From NCBI GenBank assembly GCA_019096155.1, contig JAHCVI010000005.1, positions 196,468 to 260,467 of the forward strand: a stretch of DNA of 64,000 nt. The letters run 5' to 3'. The notes under the pieces are model-generated. The model had not been told where the DNA came from and searched no databases. It saw only the letters and a program-made list of their open reading frames with translations. This stretch comes from Staphylotrichum longicolle. Taxonomy: Eukaryota > Ascomycota > Sordariomycetes > Sordariales > Chaetomiaceae. Position numbers and translations under genes: made by a program. Shown here piece by piece: positions 1 to 10,731 of this stretch (position 1 is its first letter; each line of letters begins with the position of its first letter).

Positions 1-919
1 TTGCACTCTCTCTAATCCACCGCTGTTGCTAGGGTCCGACGACCCTGTCTGCCCGCCAGTGCTGGCATCTCTCCACAAGCCCGCCGAACCCCTCACCACA
101 GCTGCACACCTCTTCCATGATGCGGGGGCACCATCGACAGTGACCGCCTGCCGATCAGGGCAGCAGCCACCACTAATGCAAGGCTGCCCTGCCCTGTCCC
201 GCCTTTGGGTTGCCGAGGCTTGTGTCAAGCGCCAGGCACAGAAACCTTCTCTTTCTTCACATGCTTGCGGTTTTGCGATGACTGGACCACAGCAAAAGGT
301 GGCGGTTTCGCGCCAAGCCTTATGTCTGGGACTCCGGCGCGTGCTGCGTGACACTCCCAATACGACCCGGATTCGGCGTGTTACTGGCTGCCGCTGTTCA
401 AGGGTTACAAGCGCCCTCTTCCCCACGGGGAAAACGGGACTGGGAATGGAGTCAGCGGCACGTCCCTGATTCCCCAGCTTGCTTCCAAGCTGTCTTTTGT
501 GCGAGCCGTTGCCGCTGGCACTCCACAACCCACCGGTCCTCGCAAACGGTGCCGGAAGGGGAGACTGCCCGACGCTGCTCCCAGACGCTTGCCCAACCTG
601 TCCATATCCCCATGCCGTCGCGTGGTCACCTGCGCCAATGCGGAGACTATGCATCCCGCCGACTGAGAGCCGGTGGGCACCTTGGTGTTGTACCATCGAC
701 GCCAAGCGCTCACCGTTGACTTCCTGGTGGACACTCGTTTGGGGTTATCGACTCGGACGCGGATCGCCATGAAGAGCTGAAGTTGCTATAAGACACGGCC
801 TCTCTGCCCCTTCCTCGTCGACGGCAGAGAGGCTCAGCCAGAGGATCTTCACTGTTCCTTCCCAGCTCCTCCCTCCGCTCCTCAGGTGCTGTCTCTTGCC
901 ACCAGACCACCCAGACACC
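1..919. other. 5' intergenic stretch
   Basis: No reading frame here has coding character or recognisable similarity. The open frames are short, overlap on both strands, and look like chance frames in GC-rich DNA. The last ~150 bases are the likely promoter and 5' leader of the esterase that starts at 920. Confidence 0.5.
786..792 (+). promoter_or_regulatory. TATA-like element upstream of esterase
   Basis: A TATAAGA motif lies about 130 bases before the esterase ATG at 920. The position suits a fungal TATA element, but the motif alone is weak evidence. Confidence 0.25.
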
Positions 920-2703
920 ATGAAGGGTATCACCACCTTCGTCGCCGCCGCCCTGCTGGGCCGGGTTGCTGCCGCGCCCCCGGAGCCTCCCACAAACGTG
1001 ATCGAGAAGAGGGCCGCCCCTACCGTCACTATCGCCTCGGGTTCCATTATTGGTGCGGACCGCATCGCCACCGAGGCCTTCAATGGCATCCCCTTTGCCC
1101 AGCCCCCAGTTGGGCCGCTGAGACTCAAGCCTCCCGTCAAGCTCACCTCGTCTCTCGGCACCTTTGATGCCTCCGGGATCGCTGCGGCATGCCCGCAGTT
1201 TATCGCCGACACGGACTCGAACGACTTCCTGGCCCAGGTCATGACCACGGTTACCAACCTGCCCCTGTTCCAGAAGGCCCTGAAGATCAGCGAGGACTGC
1301 CTGTCCATCAGTGTTGTCCGGCCGAAGGGCACCAAGGCCGGTGACAAGTTGCCTGTCCTGTTCTGGATCTTTGGCGGTGGTTTTGAGGTGAGTTTCTTCA
1401 TCAACAATTTGGGCCTCTCATGGACTAACCGGCCTCTTAGCTGGGTTGGAGCTCCATGTACGACGGCGGCCCGCTTGTCTCGAATGCCATCAACATGGGC
1501 AAGCCCTACATCTTTGTGGCGGTCAACTATCGCGTTGCGGCCTTTGGTTTTATGCCGGGCAAGGAGATCCTCGCCGATGGCGCCGCCAACCTCGGCCTCC
1601 TTGACCAGCGCATGGGCCTCGAGTGGGTTGCCGACAATATCGCTGCCTTTGGCGGCGACCCTGACAAGGTCACCATCTGGGGCGAGTCTGCCGGTGCCAT
1701 CTCCGTTTTCGACCAGATGGCCCTCTACGATGGCAACAACTTGTACAAGGGCAAGCCATTGTTCCGCGGTGCCATCATGAACTCTGGCAGCATCGTGCCT
1801 GCCGATCCCGTTGACTGCCCCAAGGGCCAAGTCATCTACGACCAGGTCGTGGCCAAGACTGGCTGTGCTGGTGCTGCCGACACCCTTGCCTGCCTCCGTG
1901 CCGCCCCGTACGACAAGTTCTTGGCCGCTGCCAACTCGGTCCCCTCCATTCTGTCGTACAACTCTGTCGCCCTCTCCTACCTTCCCCGACCGGACGGCAA
2001 GGTGCTCACCAAGAGCCCTGACGTCCTCGTCAAGGAGGGCAAATACGCCGCCGTCCCCATGATCATCGGCGATCAGGAAGACGAGGGTACGCTCTTCGCT
2101 CTGTTCCAGCCCAATATCACCAGCAGCGCCAAGCTCGTCACGTACCTCAATGATCTCTTCTTCCACACCGCCAGCAAGTCACAGCTGGAGAAGCTGGTCG
2201 ACATCTACTCTCCCTGGGTCTGGGACGGCTCGCCGTTCCGCAGCGGTCTCCTCAACGAGATCTACCCTGGCTTCAAGCGGCTCGCTGCCATGCTGGGCGA
2301 CCTTGTCTTCACCCTCACCCGTCGCGTCTTCCTCGAGTACGCCACCGCGGCCAACCCGTCGGTCCCCGCGTGGTCGTACCTTGCCAGCTACGACCAGGGC
2401 ACCCCGATCATGGGTACCTTCCACGGCAGCGACCTGCTTCAGGTGTTCTACGGCATCCTGCCCAACTACGCCAGCAAGAGCATCCAGAGCTACTACGCCA
2501 ACTTTGTGTACAACCAGGATCCCAACAACGCAGCGGGCGGCACCAGCGGCAAGAGCAAGATCTCTGAGGATTGGCCGCGCTGGACGAGCAAGCAGCGGAC
2601 GCTGATCAACTTCTTCGCCAACAAGAACACGTACCTGCAGGATGACTTCCGCTCCGAGGCGGCCAAGTACATTGGGTCAAATGTTGATGCTTTCCATATC
2701 TAG
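920..2703 (+). CDS. Secreted type-B carboxylesterase/lipase
   Basis: Two exons, 920..1387 and 1441..2703, are joined across a 53-bp GT-AG intron and give 576 aa. The N-terminus (MKGITTFVAAALLGRVAAAP) is a signal peptide. The body has the carboxylesterase B / Candida rugosa-lipase fold signature: EDCLSISVVRP, the oxyanion-hole run FGGGFE at the exon junction, and the nucleophile elbow GESAG with Ser near residue 239. Downstream are a DEGTLF segment for the acidic triad residue and FHGSDLLQVF for the histidine. The family hydrolyses ester bonds of acylglycerols or other carboxyl esters outside the cell; substrate cannot be read from sequence. Length is normal for the family (about 540-580 aa). 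The ATG at 920 was chosen because it starts exactly at the signal peptide; upstream in-frame codons add only a short hydrophilic stretch. Confidence 0.93.
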
Positions 2704-3002
2704 GAGGACTTGGATGTTGTTATTTTGTATATAGTGACGGCTTGTGTATATAGGTTGGGTGCGGCACTGGATGCTCCATGATGACGGACGAGGAGGGGCA
2801 CGAGTTGAAGTGCTGATGATACCACGGATGGTTTATGAATCTTTAATGTTGCTTTTTTCTGGGACACCAACCCCTTTCTCTGCCGTTCCTGTGTTCCACA
2901 CACTGTTTGCAGACCGTTGAAAACCCCGTCTTGGTCCGCATCTTCACTGGGCCTTCGCTCAACTTTGTCGTACTCAACTGCTCTCATTATTGCTGAGCTA
3001 AC

Positions 3003-4266
3003 TTACAACTCATCATGCCCTCCGCCTCCTCTCCAAGCCTGCACCCTCCCCTGGATAATATCCCCCAAGAACGCCTCCACGCTCCCGGCCGTGATCTTCT
3101 CCCTCCTCATGTACGGGAAGACATCCCCATTATTCGGGTTCTGCACCGACAACCCCCTCGAACCCCGTTTCAGACCCATCATCTCGGCCGCGTCGGCGTA
3201 CTCGTCGGCGTCGGTCGTCACAAAGTGCAGGTATTCCTCGTACTTTCTCGCCAGCGGCCGCATCTCGGCTACGTACGCATCTCGGTCGTCGGGGTCGTGC
3301 GTGAAGTAGTGGACTATGCTCTTTCTTGTCTAAGTATTTCCGATTTTCATTAGTAAGGTAGCTTGCCAGGGCGGTTCTGGACTTGATCGGGGCCTACCTC
3401 GTAGAACGATAGCTCGTTTCGTCTTGTAAACTCAGGGATGAGCCGTGTCGCGCAGAGCTTGACAAAGGCTTCGACGGAAGTGGGGCTGGGGAATTCAGTG
3501 GTGGACCGCTGCACGCCGTCGAGGTTGTTGAAGCACTCCATCTTGGGCGCCTGTGTCTGGGCGGCGGCGACAAGGCCAAAGGAATAGCGGTCCTGGTACG
3601 GTGCTGCGATCTCTTTGAACTGCTGTTGGAGAGCCGTGCCGCGGCTGAAGTGGCCGATGATGACGACGTCGTCGATGGATTGGAAGGTTGCCAAGTTCGC
3701 TGGTGTGATGGGGGAGACAGCTGGGCGGGTTGTTCTGCGGAGGAAACTGAGTATGTAGGGAGCCTTTCGGGGGCCTCGGTATCGTGTCTGTCTGCCGTCT
3801 GGATTATGGAGGCGGATGGTTGGGAAGGATGATACGCTGTGTTGGCGACAGAGGGCGGTTTCGGTAGAGCAATCAACGCTGAGAAGCTTGTCACTGGCTG
3901 TCTCTTGTGCTAAAGCCCATTGTGGTTCGAGAGCTTGGCTTGCTTTACTGTTTCTCATGAGTTTCAGTAGTTCTAGCTTGATTAGACTACATCACCGGGA
4001 ATTGAGCTGCGTACTCCTTTGGCTGTAATAAGAGCCAGGGCGTTAGTGACTGAGTGCGGCGCCTGGAATAGAAAACCTACTAGCACATCTAGAGTCATAT
4101 CAGCTGGATGCTAGAATATATTGGAACAACCGAGAGACTCACAAGCAATCAACACCCTTTCTTGGGTTTTCAGGGCTGTGTCGAGATGTTCTTCCCCGGC
4201 AATATGGCTCCAAGCTGTTGATCTCCACACCAGAAGGAAAAAGGGGTAAATGCGGTGGAACTTCAT
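3003..4266 (-). CDS. ER thioredoxin/PDI-like protein with HDEL tail
   Basis: The 5' exon (from 4266) encodes a signal-peptide-like start, MKFHRIYPFFLLVW, then HLDTALKTQERVLIA, which resembles the first strand of a thioredoxin domain. A long exon (about 3947..3398) continues with ALEPQW, LLSVDCSTETALC and SFPTIRLHNP, typical of PDI-family domains, followed by a second thioredoxin-like domain. After a 68-bp intron (3330..3397) the last exon ends in HDEL, an ER retrieval signal. The join between 5' exon and main exon (about 3948-4143) could not be resolved in frame, so there may be a very small exon, an indel, or degeneration. The CxxC active site expected in exactly this stretch is not visible. 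As modelled, it is an ER-lumen PDI relative, possibly redox-inactive. It is transcribed divergently from the dioxygenase gene at 4640. Confidence 0.75.
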
Positions 4267-4639
4267 GGCGTTAAAACTGATATTGCCATGACTGTGATCT
4301 TGCATACATTCAAACTTTGAGAGGGCAGCCAGCCTCGAAGTCGGGACAGGGCGGTATTTGACGTGGAGGTGAGGTCAGCGAAGGGGCAGGGGTCAGCTAA
4401 GTTCCGCCGCAGGGGTGCAGCTCCCGGGCACAGATCTCCGAATTGTAACAGATCGCCCCTGAGAAGCTCACAGTAAGCTTTCGGGAGCCGCAACAAGCGT
4501 GTTTCATGTGCCAAGTTGTCGTCATTGTCATCCGAGATTCCGGGTCGGCTCTTCGGCACACTACGAGGGAGCAATTAAGATCGGAGCTGCCCGCGGATTT
4601 CCAGACAACCACAACTCCATCTACCCAACGACGACCAGG
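4267..4639. other. Divergent promoter region
   Basis: This 373-bp gap lies between the start codons of the PDI-like gene (leftward) and the prolyl-4-hydroxylase-like gene (rightward), so it must hold both promoters. Both genes encode proteins expected in the secretory pathway, so shared regulation is possible. I see no distinct motif. Confidence 0.4.
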
Positions 4640-5501
4640 ATGCCTTCAATACGATCGTTACTCACAACCCTCGGAGGGGTCGCCTTCTTGAACTCGGCGG
4701 TCGCATTATCAGACCTCGACCATAGCCAACAAGCACCACTAACCAGCAATGACTATGTCTGCGAGCATCCGCCCTACAAAGTCCACCTCGTCTCCCACTC
4801 CCCGCTCATCATCTACATCCAAGACTTTGTCACGCCCTCTGAGCGCGCCCATCTCCTAAACCTCAGGTGCGTCTCCCATCTCTGACTCACCATCACAGTA
4901 CTAACAACTCCGGCACCAGCGAATCAACCTTCACCCGCAGCGGCACCACCTCCAACACCTCCGCCTCGGCTCTCCGCACCTCCCAGTCCACCACCCTGCC
5001 TCCCTCCGACGCAGTCGTCGCCTGCATCGAGTCCCGCGCCCTCGCCTTCCAGGGGCTCGACAGCACGCCGCGCTCGCACCTCGAGCCGCTGCAGCTCGTC
5101 CGGTACGCGCCGACGGAGCACTACCACTTCCACACGGACTGGTTCCCCTCGCCCGCGCACGCGGCGCCCGACATGGGCGGGAACAGGGTGAGTTCGTTCT
5201 TCGTGTACGTGCGCGTCAACGAGGGGACGACGGGGGGCGGGACGAACTTCCCGAGGGTGGACGCCCCGCGCGGGGAGGCGTGGTGTGCGGAGGGGTTTGT
5301 GGACTGTGACGAGGAGTGGGAGAGGGGGGTTACGTTTCGGCCGGTGGAGGGGAACGCGGTATTCTGGGTGAATCTGCTGGAGGGGGGAGGGGGGATGAGA
5401 GGGTTTTGCATGCTGGGTTGCCCGTTGTGACGGGTGGGAAGGTGGGCATGAATATTTGGACGAGGGAGGGGCCGGTTGGGGAGGGGATAAGGGGGTTATA
5501 G
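4640..5501 (+). CDS. Prolyl 4-hydroxylase-like 2OG-Fe(II) dioxygenase, frameshifted
   Basis: Exon 1 (4640..4866) starts with a signal-type segment (MPSIRSLLTTLGGVAFLNSA). A 53-bp intron (4867..4919, TACTAAC branch site) leads to exon 2. The second exon has the prolyl-4-hydroxylase alpha-subunit core: ESRALAF, LVRYAPTEHYHFHTDWF with the HxD iron ligands near residues 147 and 149, and NRVSSFFVYV. The frame then runs into a stop at 5430. The expected C-terminal part (GDERVLHAGLPVVTGGK, with the distal iron-binding His and the 2OG-binding Lys) lies in another frame ending at 5501. One added G in either of two G6 tracts (5382-5387, 5389-5394) restores the family pattern. This is either a sequence error or a real mutation that removes the active-site His. 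The family hydroxylates prolyl residues or small molecules using 2-oxoglutarate and O2. Confidence 0.8.
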
Positions 5502-5716
5502 AGCGGTGGACGAAGTCAGCACTGGATATGAAAGTACCTATGGAATTGCAATATCTACGCCTTTTTATCGCCGCCACATGTATGGCTACAGTACAGAATC
5601 TACCTCTGACGTCTCCTCGCTTCCGCCCACCGCCCAAAGCCGATGACAATGAACCCCCCGTCCACGGCCCACGACTCACCAACGAAGCTCTTCTACTTTC
5701 TTCCCGTCTACCTCGC

Positions 5717-7619
5717 TTAGCATGCACCAACAACATACTTGGTATCCCCTTTCGTCTCTCCCACCGTGACCACCCCATCGCCGCAGTTGTAATACTGGTT
5801 CATCCACACAATATCCGACTCCTGATCAAACACCACTTTTCTCCAGTCAGTACCGCTCTCCACAACGAAACTCAGAACCAAAAAAAAAAAAAAGAACTTA
5901 CGATACGCCCCCCGAATGAACGTGTCCCCCAACACGTAATTCGTCGACCCCACATCCGCCGGCTGCACGCCCAACATGCAGTACCCCGGATACTGCTGGT
6001 AGATAAAATCCTTGTACCGGACGTTGATGACCATCCGGCCGCGGTTGAACCCAAAGTCTACGGTGCCGTCGACGTCCCGCCAGGCGCAATCGACAATGTA
6101 ATTGCCGCCGGCGTCGATGGTGGCCTTGAACTGCTGCGCGATGACGGCGACCAGGTCCGCGCGGATGTAGGACAGGGTCGAGCCCGTGTCGAGCAGCGTG
6201 GGCATGGTGAAGGTCTCGAGCTGCGTGTAGATGACGGCGTGCTCCTTGGGCTTGGTCATGCCGACGGATGTGACGTTGACCCAGTATCTGGTGAGGAGTT
6301 AGGGGAGGATGGAAGGGGTTAAGGGGACGAAAAGACGTACTGGATCCAGCGCGGGTCTTGCTTAGAAATCGGGGGCCAGATTTTGACGGGCTCGAGGGGC
6401 CCGGTAAACTTCCACCTGTTGATACCACCGAAGATGATCTCGCCTGGAAGTTGGTTAGACCGGTTTGGCTTGAAACAGGGGAAGGGGTGGCGTACTAAAG
6501 TTGTCCCCATCGCCGCCCAGGCCCAAGCTAAAGATGGGCGCCTGGATCATCTTCTGCGAGACCATCAGGTTCAAAATGCTGGGGTAGTTGATGGAGTAGG
6601 GGTAGGCGTAGCCCAGCCCCAGGATCCCAGAGAACGTGTAGTTGCTGTCGCTGGCCACCGCGAACTGGACCTGTGGGAACTGGAACACTGGGTCGTGTCA
6701 GTCTTCTGTCCTCGCATAAAGGTATTAGCACTTACTTGCTACGTTCATGCTGTCAGACCAGTAACTCCCCCGGACAGCTCCGGTGCCGTAAGTGACCGCA
6801 AAGTCACCTCCAACATAGTTGGACGAGCTGGACTTGTTAGGGTAGTAGCTGCCGTGGTTCAGGCAGATCGACTCAGAGGCCGATGTGTTGCATCGAGGAT
6901 TTACCCAGAGCTCGTATGAGCCCGTGTCGAGAAAGACCTTGACCCGCTGGGGTGGAGTTCCGATTTCCACTGCAAGTGTGTCCGTCAGGATTGCTGCTCA
7001 GGGAGGAACATAAGGAAAGAAAAGACTCGCGCTGAATAATGTATGCGATGCCCCCGAGCTCGTCCAAACTCGACCAACCCCATCGTCTGTCATTCTGAGA
7101 CTGTCGTGGAAGCAGAGACAAAGCTGTTGGTGGTGCTGAGGATGATGCTGTCGGCCCTGGTTGGGTCACTGTCGTGAGAGTGGACAAGGTCGGCGCCGGT
7201 GAGGACGGACAGGCGGAAGTGCTGAAGGAGGGCGTAGGAAATAACGGTCGTGAGATTGTTGGGCGTCCCGAGAATCCCGGTTGAAGCGTGGGTCTGCCAG
7301 ACGCTGATTGCTGTCCTGCTGATACGGTACTCTGAGAAGGCGAGCTGGGCCATGCCCATGGCGGTGACGGCGGAAATCCCTGGCACCCGGGTGGTGGTGA
7401 CCAGTGCCAACCCCTGCGCGATCTACCCGTTCCGTTGTACTTATGTCTGGATACTGGCATCCGAACGTATCCCTGGCTCCCCAACGAAGAATCACCACCC
7501 TCGGTGACTGCATTTGCTGAGACCGCACTGTCGCCGGCGGGTTGAGAAGGGTCTGGGATGGTACCGCCATGGCATGATGCAACCAAAGGCAAGATCCATA
7601 GGAGGGCGTCGCTCAGCAT
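5717..7619 (-). CDS. Secreted aspartic protease (pepsin-like, A1)
   Basis: Best model has seven exons: 7619..7441, 7086..7031, 6969..6736, 6687..6496, 6443..6341, 6287..5907, 5840..5717 (1269 nt, 422 aa). It starts with a signal peptide (MLSDALLWILPLVAS) and a short propeptide ending in basic residues. The mature part opens EIGTPPQRVKVFLDTGS with the first catalytic DTGS; YGTGAVRGSYW is the flap. The second DTGS is in TLLDTGSTLSYI, and LGDTFIRGA plus VVFDQE form the usual C-terminal strands. The layout matches fungal OPSB/yapsin-like secreted proteases. Two splice points are unusual: intron 2 (6970..7030) uses a GC donor, and intron 1 is 354 bp, in frame and contains its own open frame, so retention would give a Ser/Pro-rich 118-residue insert. 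A14 lies inside the last intron (5880-5893). Confidence 0.88.
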
Positions 7620-9082
7620 TGTAACCCGCCAGGGCTCGGTGCTAAGGAAAGGGTTATCAAACTCAAAGTCGCACGCCGATGTCCAAAACGCAAAGCCCTG
7701 TTCCGGCTAACCATGACAGCTATGTCGGTGCTATCATGGCCGGTTTAAGGGAGTTGGAAGGTTGGCGGCGAAAAGGAACGGCCCGCAGATGATGCCCTCA
7801 AATCTTCTCCAGGTTGCCATTCAGATTGCCAGAGCTCAACCCACCATGGCAATTGCGTGGGAAATGAACGATTATCTCTCAGCGGACCAAACCCCGCTAG
7901 ATCCTGCCCGGCCATTGGGAAAAGAAAGAGCACAGGCAGAACGCCGAACACGTAGCTACGGTAGGCTCAGTGCCGGGCATTCGGAGGCGGAAAAAGAGGT
8001 CCCGGGCGGTTGTCATGTTGAGGAAATATAACAATCTGCACGCTTCCGCTGGTATTCTCATGCTCCATTGGCCCAAAGGAGAAAGGATCTTGCCTATGCC
8101 CGGTCCAGTCAAAGTCTGGAGCGGGTGATCAGGCTCAGTCAGGGTGGCCAGACACGGTAAACATTGGCTTTGCCTGTTGGATCAAACGGCACTCTCCTTC
8201 CAGGTAGAGCTGGCGCTCCAATGAGGTCGATTTCCGCCGGGACGGCAATGGCCGCCTGTCTCTGATCCTCGAGTCGGGATCTGGGGTTGCTTTTACCCGA
8301 TCCAGCGTCAGCGAAGCAATAAATCCGAGGATATTGCCGTGGGGCGTCAAGGCGGGTAAATGCAACCACACTGCTCGGTGTCGATGCACACCTCTGCACA
8401 AAAGAAACCACGGTGTGCTCGAGATGTCCTTGGCACTCGTGGCTCAGAGCTGCGGAGGTTTGTGTCGAGCTATCTCCGTTAAATCACCAAGGAAAGGCTA
8501 AAGAACGGCAGTAGTTTTACGAGACTACGACAAGACAACGTAACACCAGAGAAGGCCTCGAGTCGGACAAGCTGTCTCATTTCTTGAGGAAAACATGAAT
8601 TTTCTCAAAATTTGTCGTGTCTCTACTTGATCACCTTTGGCGTATTTCATTCGTCTGTCTTATGCTCAAAGGGGGAGGGTCAAGGAAGCACATCAACCGT
8701 TTTAGAGTCATGTCTTGATGTGGTAAAAGGGGACGAACTCCCGACAGGGGACACAACATGAAGTCTGTCTCCATGTTGAAGATCTGGTGGAGAAAGTGAT
8801 GGCTCTTCTCTACCTGAGCAGGAGCAGCTGTGCAGACTTAATTCAAGGCAGCTGCATGTCAGAGTTTCTTGAGTCTTTGTTGCCATTGCCGCCTTCCTGA
8901 TGGGCAGATGTTTAGTGACGAATTGCATTCCCTGCGTTGTGAGAAGGCACCACCAGAAAGTCAAACACGTCAGTCACCAGGCGGTCTTTTGCTCTTGAAT
9001 GGTCGTGGAATCCCACATTCCTGCCCGGGTACCCTCCGCGACTTAACTTGAAGGCCCCAACGACGCCGTCACCGTGAAGAAC
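7620..9082. other. Intergenic, no gene seen
   Basis: About 1.46 kb between the divergent aspartic protease and C2H2 genes. Short open frames occur on both strands, without family similarity or credible splice chains. It presumably contains both promoters. Confidence 0.5.
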
Positions 9083-10178
9083 ATGGAAAGCCGGTCCACT
9101 CCCTCACCGTCCTGGTTCACTGAACCCAACACCATCCGCATCTTTAGGGGTCAGGAGAGTACGGACCCGAACACCAGCACAACCGACTCGTCTGCAGCAA
9201 TGAGCAAGAAAACCGAACGCGATGAAACTGAGTCGCCTGGGCCCACCATACCGGGGAAACGGCTACGGAGGGACACAAGGTCAATATCTATACCGGCCCT
9301 GCTGAACTCGCCGCCCCCTGCACCGCGGCCTACAAGAATACCACCCATTCGTGCGGCAACCGACACGGTCCTGTTTAGCAGCACATCAACAAGGCCTGTG
9401 ACGCCAGCAGAAAATCGGTTCGGGCTTACTTTGCAGCAAGGAACGAAGGACGACAGACCCTGTGGCCCCTTAGAGCCCGATGTTCAAGTGCATCCTCCGG
9501 TGCTCAAGGAGCGGCTCGGACTTACGTCGGGACAGTGGCCTTCTTCCTCACACCGAATAATTCCAAGACCCCAAGACCTCCGGACACAACGAAGCAGCTC
9601 TTCTGTCCAGCCGGCTGGAAGGCACACGCGCTTGGAGTCGGGAGCCGACCCCGAGCCTTCTTCATCAAAACCCCAAACTCCCGATCACGAGCACCGTTAC
9701 CGCGAGGAACCGCGCTCTGGTCTTCCGGCTCGTTCAGCTTCCAGCGCGGTGTCGAAGCCGTCTACTGCTAAAGACCAGGGAATCCAGCTGCCGACCGAGT
9801 CACTACCGCCAGGGCCGCGATCAAACAGCAACTCTGCGTCGGCAGGAGACGGGGCTTCTCACGAGTCCGCGGGTGATCAGCGAGATGATTGCAAATGTGG
9901 CACCTGCGGCAAGCAAATGTCAACCCGCTCGTCTCTTGCGCGACACCTCCGCACACACACTGGGGAGAAGCCATATACCTGCGCCAAGTGCAACAAATCC
10001 TTTTCGAGTTGGTCAACATGGAATGTAAGTGTGTCGCATGCTTGAACTGGCTCCCTCAATGCATGCTGACCCGGACACCGTCTCAACACAGAACCACCGG
10101 TACAAAGACCAGTATTGTACATTTCTCGAGCTCCCTGGGGCTTGGCCAATGCGCGGATCCCGTTCTTCGGCACCATGA
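9083..10178 (+). CDS. C2H2 zinc-finger protein
   Basis: Two exons, 9083..10024 and 10092..10178, with a 67-bp intron, give 342 aa. The first ~260 residues are Ser/Pro/Arg-rich and probably disordered. Residues after about 272 hold a classical zinc finger (CGTCGKQ...HLRTH) and the linker TGEKPYTC, then a second finger (CAKCNKSF) that is split by the intron right after TWN. In the spliced product the second finger continues NHRYKDQYC, so its last ligand would be a Cys six residues after the His instead of a normally spaced His; it may be non-canonical or degenerate. Such proteins are usually DNA-binding regulators in the nucleus. The ATG at 9083 is the first ATG in this frame. No specific family member is recognised. 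Confidence 0.75.
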
Positions 10179-10508
10179 AAAACCCGCTTCAGACACCCTG
10201 GCAGAGATTACCGAAGAGCGCATGAGTTCGAGTACTTTGTTGTTGTTTACGATGGGCATACCAGACAAACATTGTATAAAGAGCATGGAGATAATGAGCG
10301 CAGTGATTTTGGGAGAACAAGCGTTTTGAGCAACAATAGACCAAATTATCGTTCTCTTGTGTCCCCAATTGCAGAGTGCTGTGTAATTGTTGGATGATTC
10401 GGGAAGGGTCAGGTTGGAAAAGGGGTCGCTGACGGAAAATCATTTGGGGTGATGATAGGACAGTGGATCGCTCCGCTCACCCAACAAATCGGAAACCATA
10501 ACGATTAA
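10179..10508. other. Short intergenic stretch before tRNA
   Basis: 330 bp holding the 3' end of the zinc-finger transcript and the upstream flank of the tRNA gene. Nothing else recognised. Confidence 0.4.
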
Positions 10509-10599
10509 TCGGGTATGGTGTAGCGGTAACATCGTTGACTCTCACTTCTCAGAAGTGCCTGCTTCTCAACAGCCCCGGGTTCGACTCCCGGTATCCGAG
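10509..10599 (+). tRNA. tRNA-Glu (CTC), with intron
   Basis: A cloverleaf can be drawn. The acceptor stem TCGGGTA pairs with TATCCGA and is followed by a G discriminator. The D arm TGGTGTAGCGGTAACATC matches the A box. The anticodon stem GTTGA/TCAAC surrounds a loop with anticodon CTC at 10541-10543. The T arm CCCGGGTTCGACTCCCGG matches the B box. A 20-nt intron (about 10545..10564) sits one base 3' of the anticodon, the usual place for eukaryotic tRNA introns. The mature RNA is about 71 nt before CCA addition. It decodes GAG. The T-rich tract just after 10605 is a good RNA polymerase III terminator. Confidence 0.95.
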
Positions 10600-10605
10600 T
10601 AAGAT

Positions 10606-10616
10606 GTACTTTTTTT
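10606..10616 (+). terminator. Pol III terminator for tRNA-Glu
   Basis: A run of seven T lies about ten bases after the tRNA 3' end, as expected for RNA polymerase III termination. Confidence 0.6.
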
Positions 10617-10731
10617 GCTCTTCATCATTTTGATTGGGAGGTGATTTTTGTTACCTTGACAGGAAAATGCACAGAAAGAAATCGCTTTACAATGAATGTC
10701 AAAACAGCCCGCTCCACCTAAGGTTGCCCGC

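Noticed and set aside
745..2166. 473-codon open frame antisense to the esterase gene
   Set aside because: Antisense shadow of GC-biased codons; the sense strand has a complete esterase with catalytic motifs.
7620..9082. Several open frames of 80-90 codons between the protease and zinc-finger genes
   Set aside because: No start context, splice chain or family motif, and they overlap on both strands.
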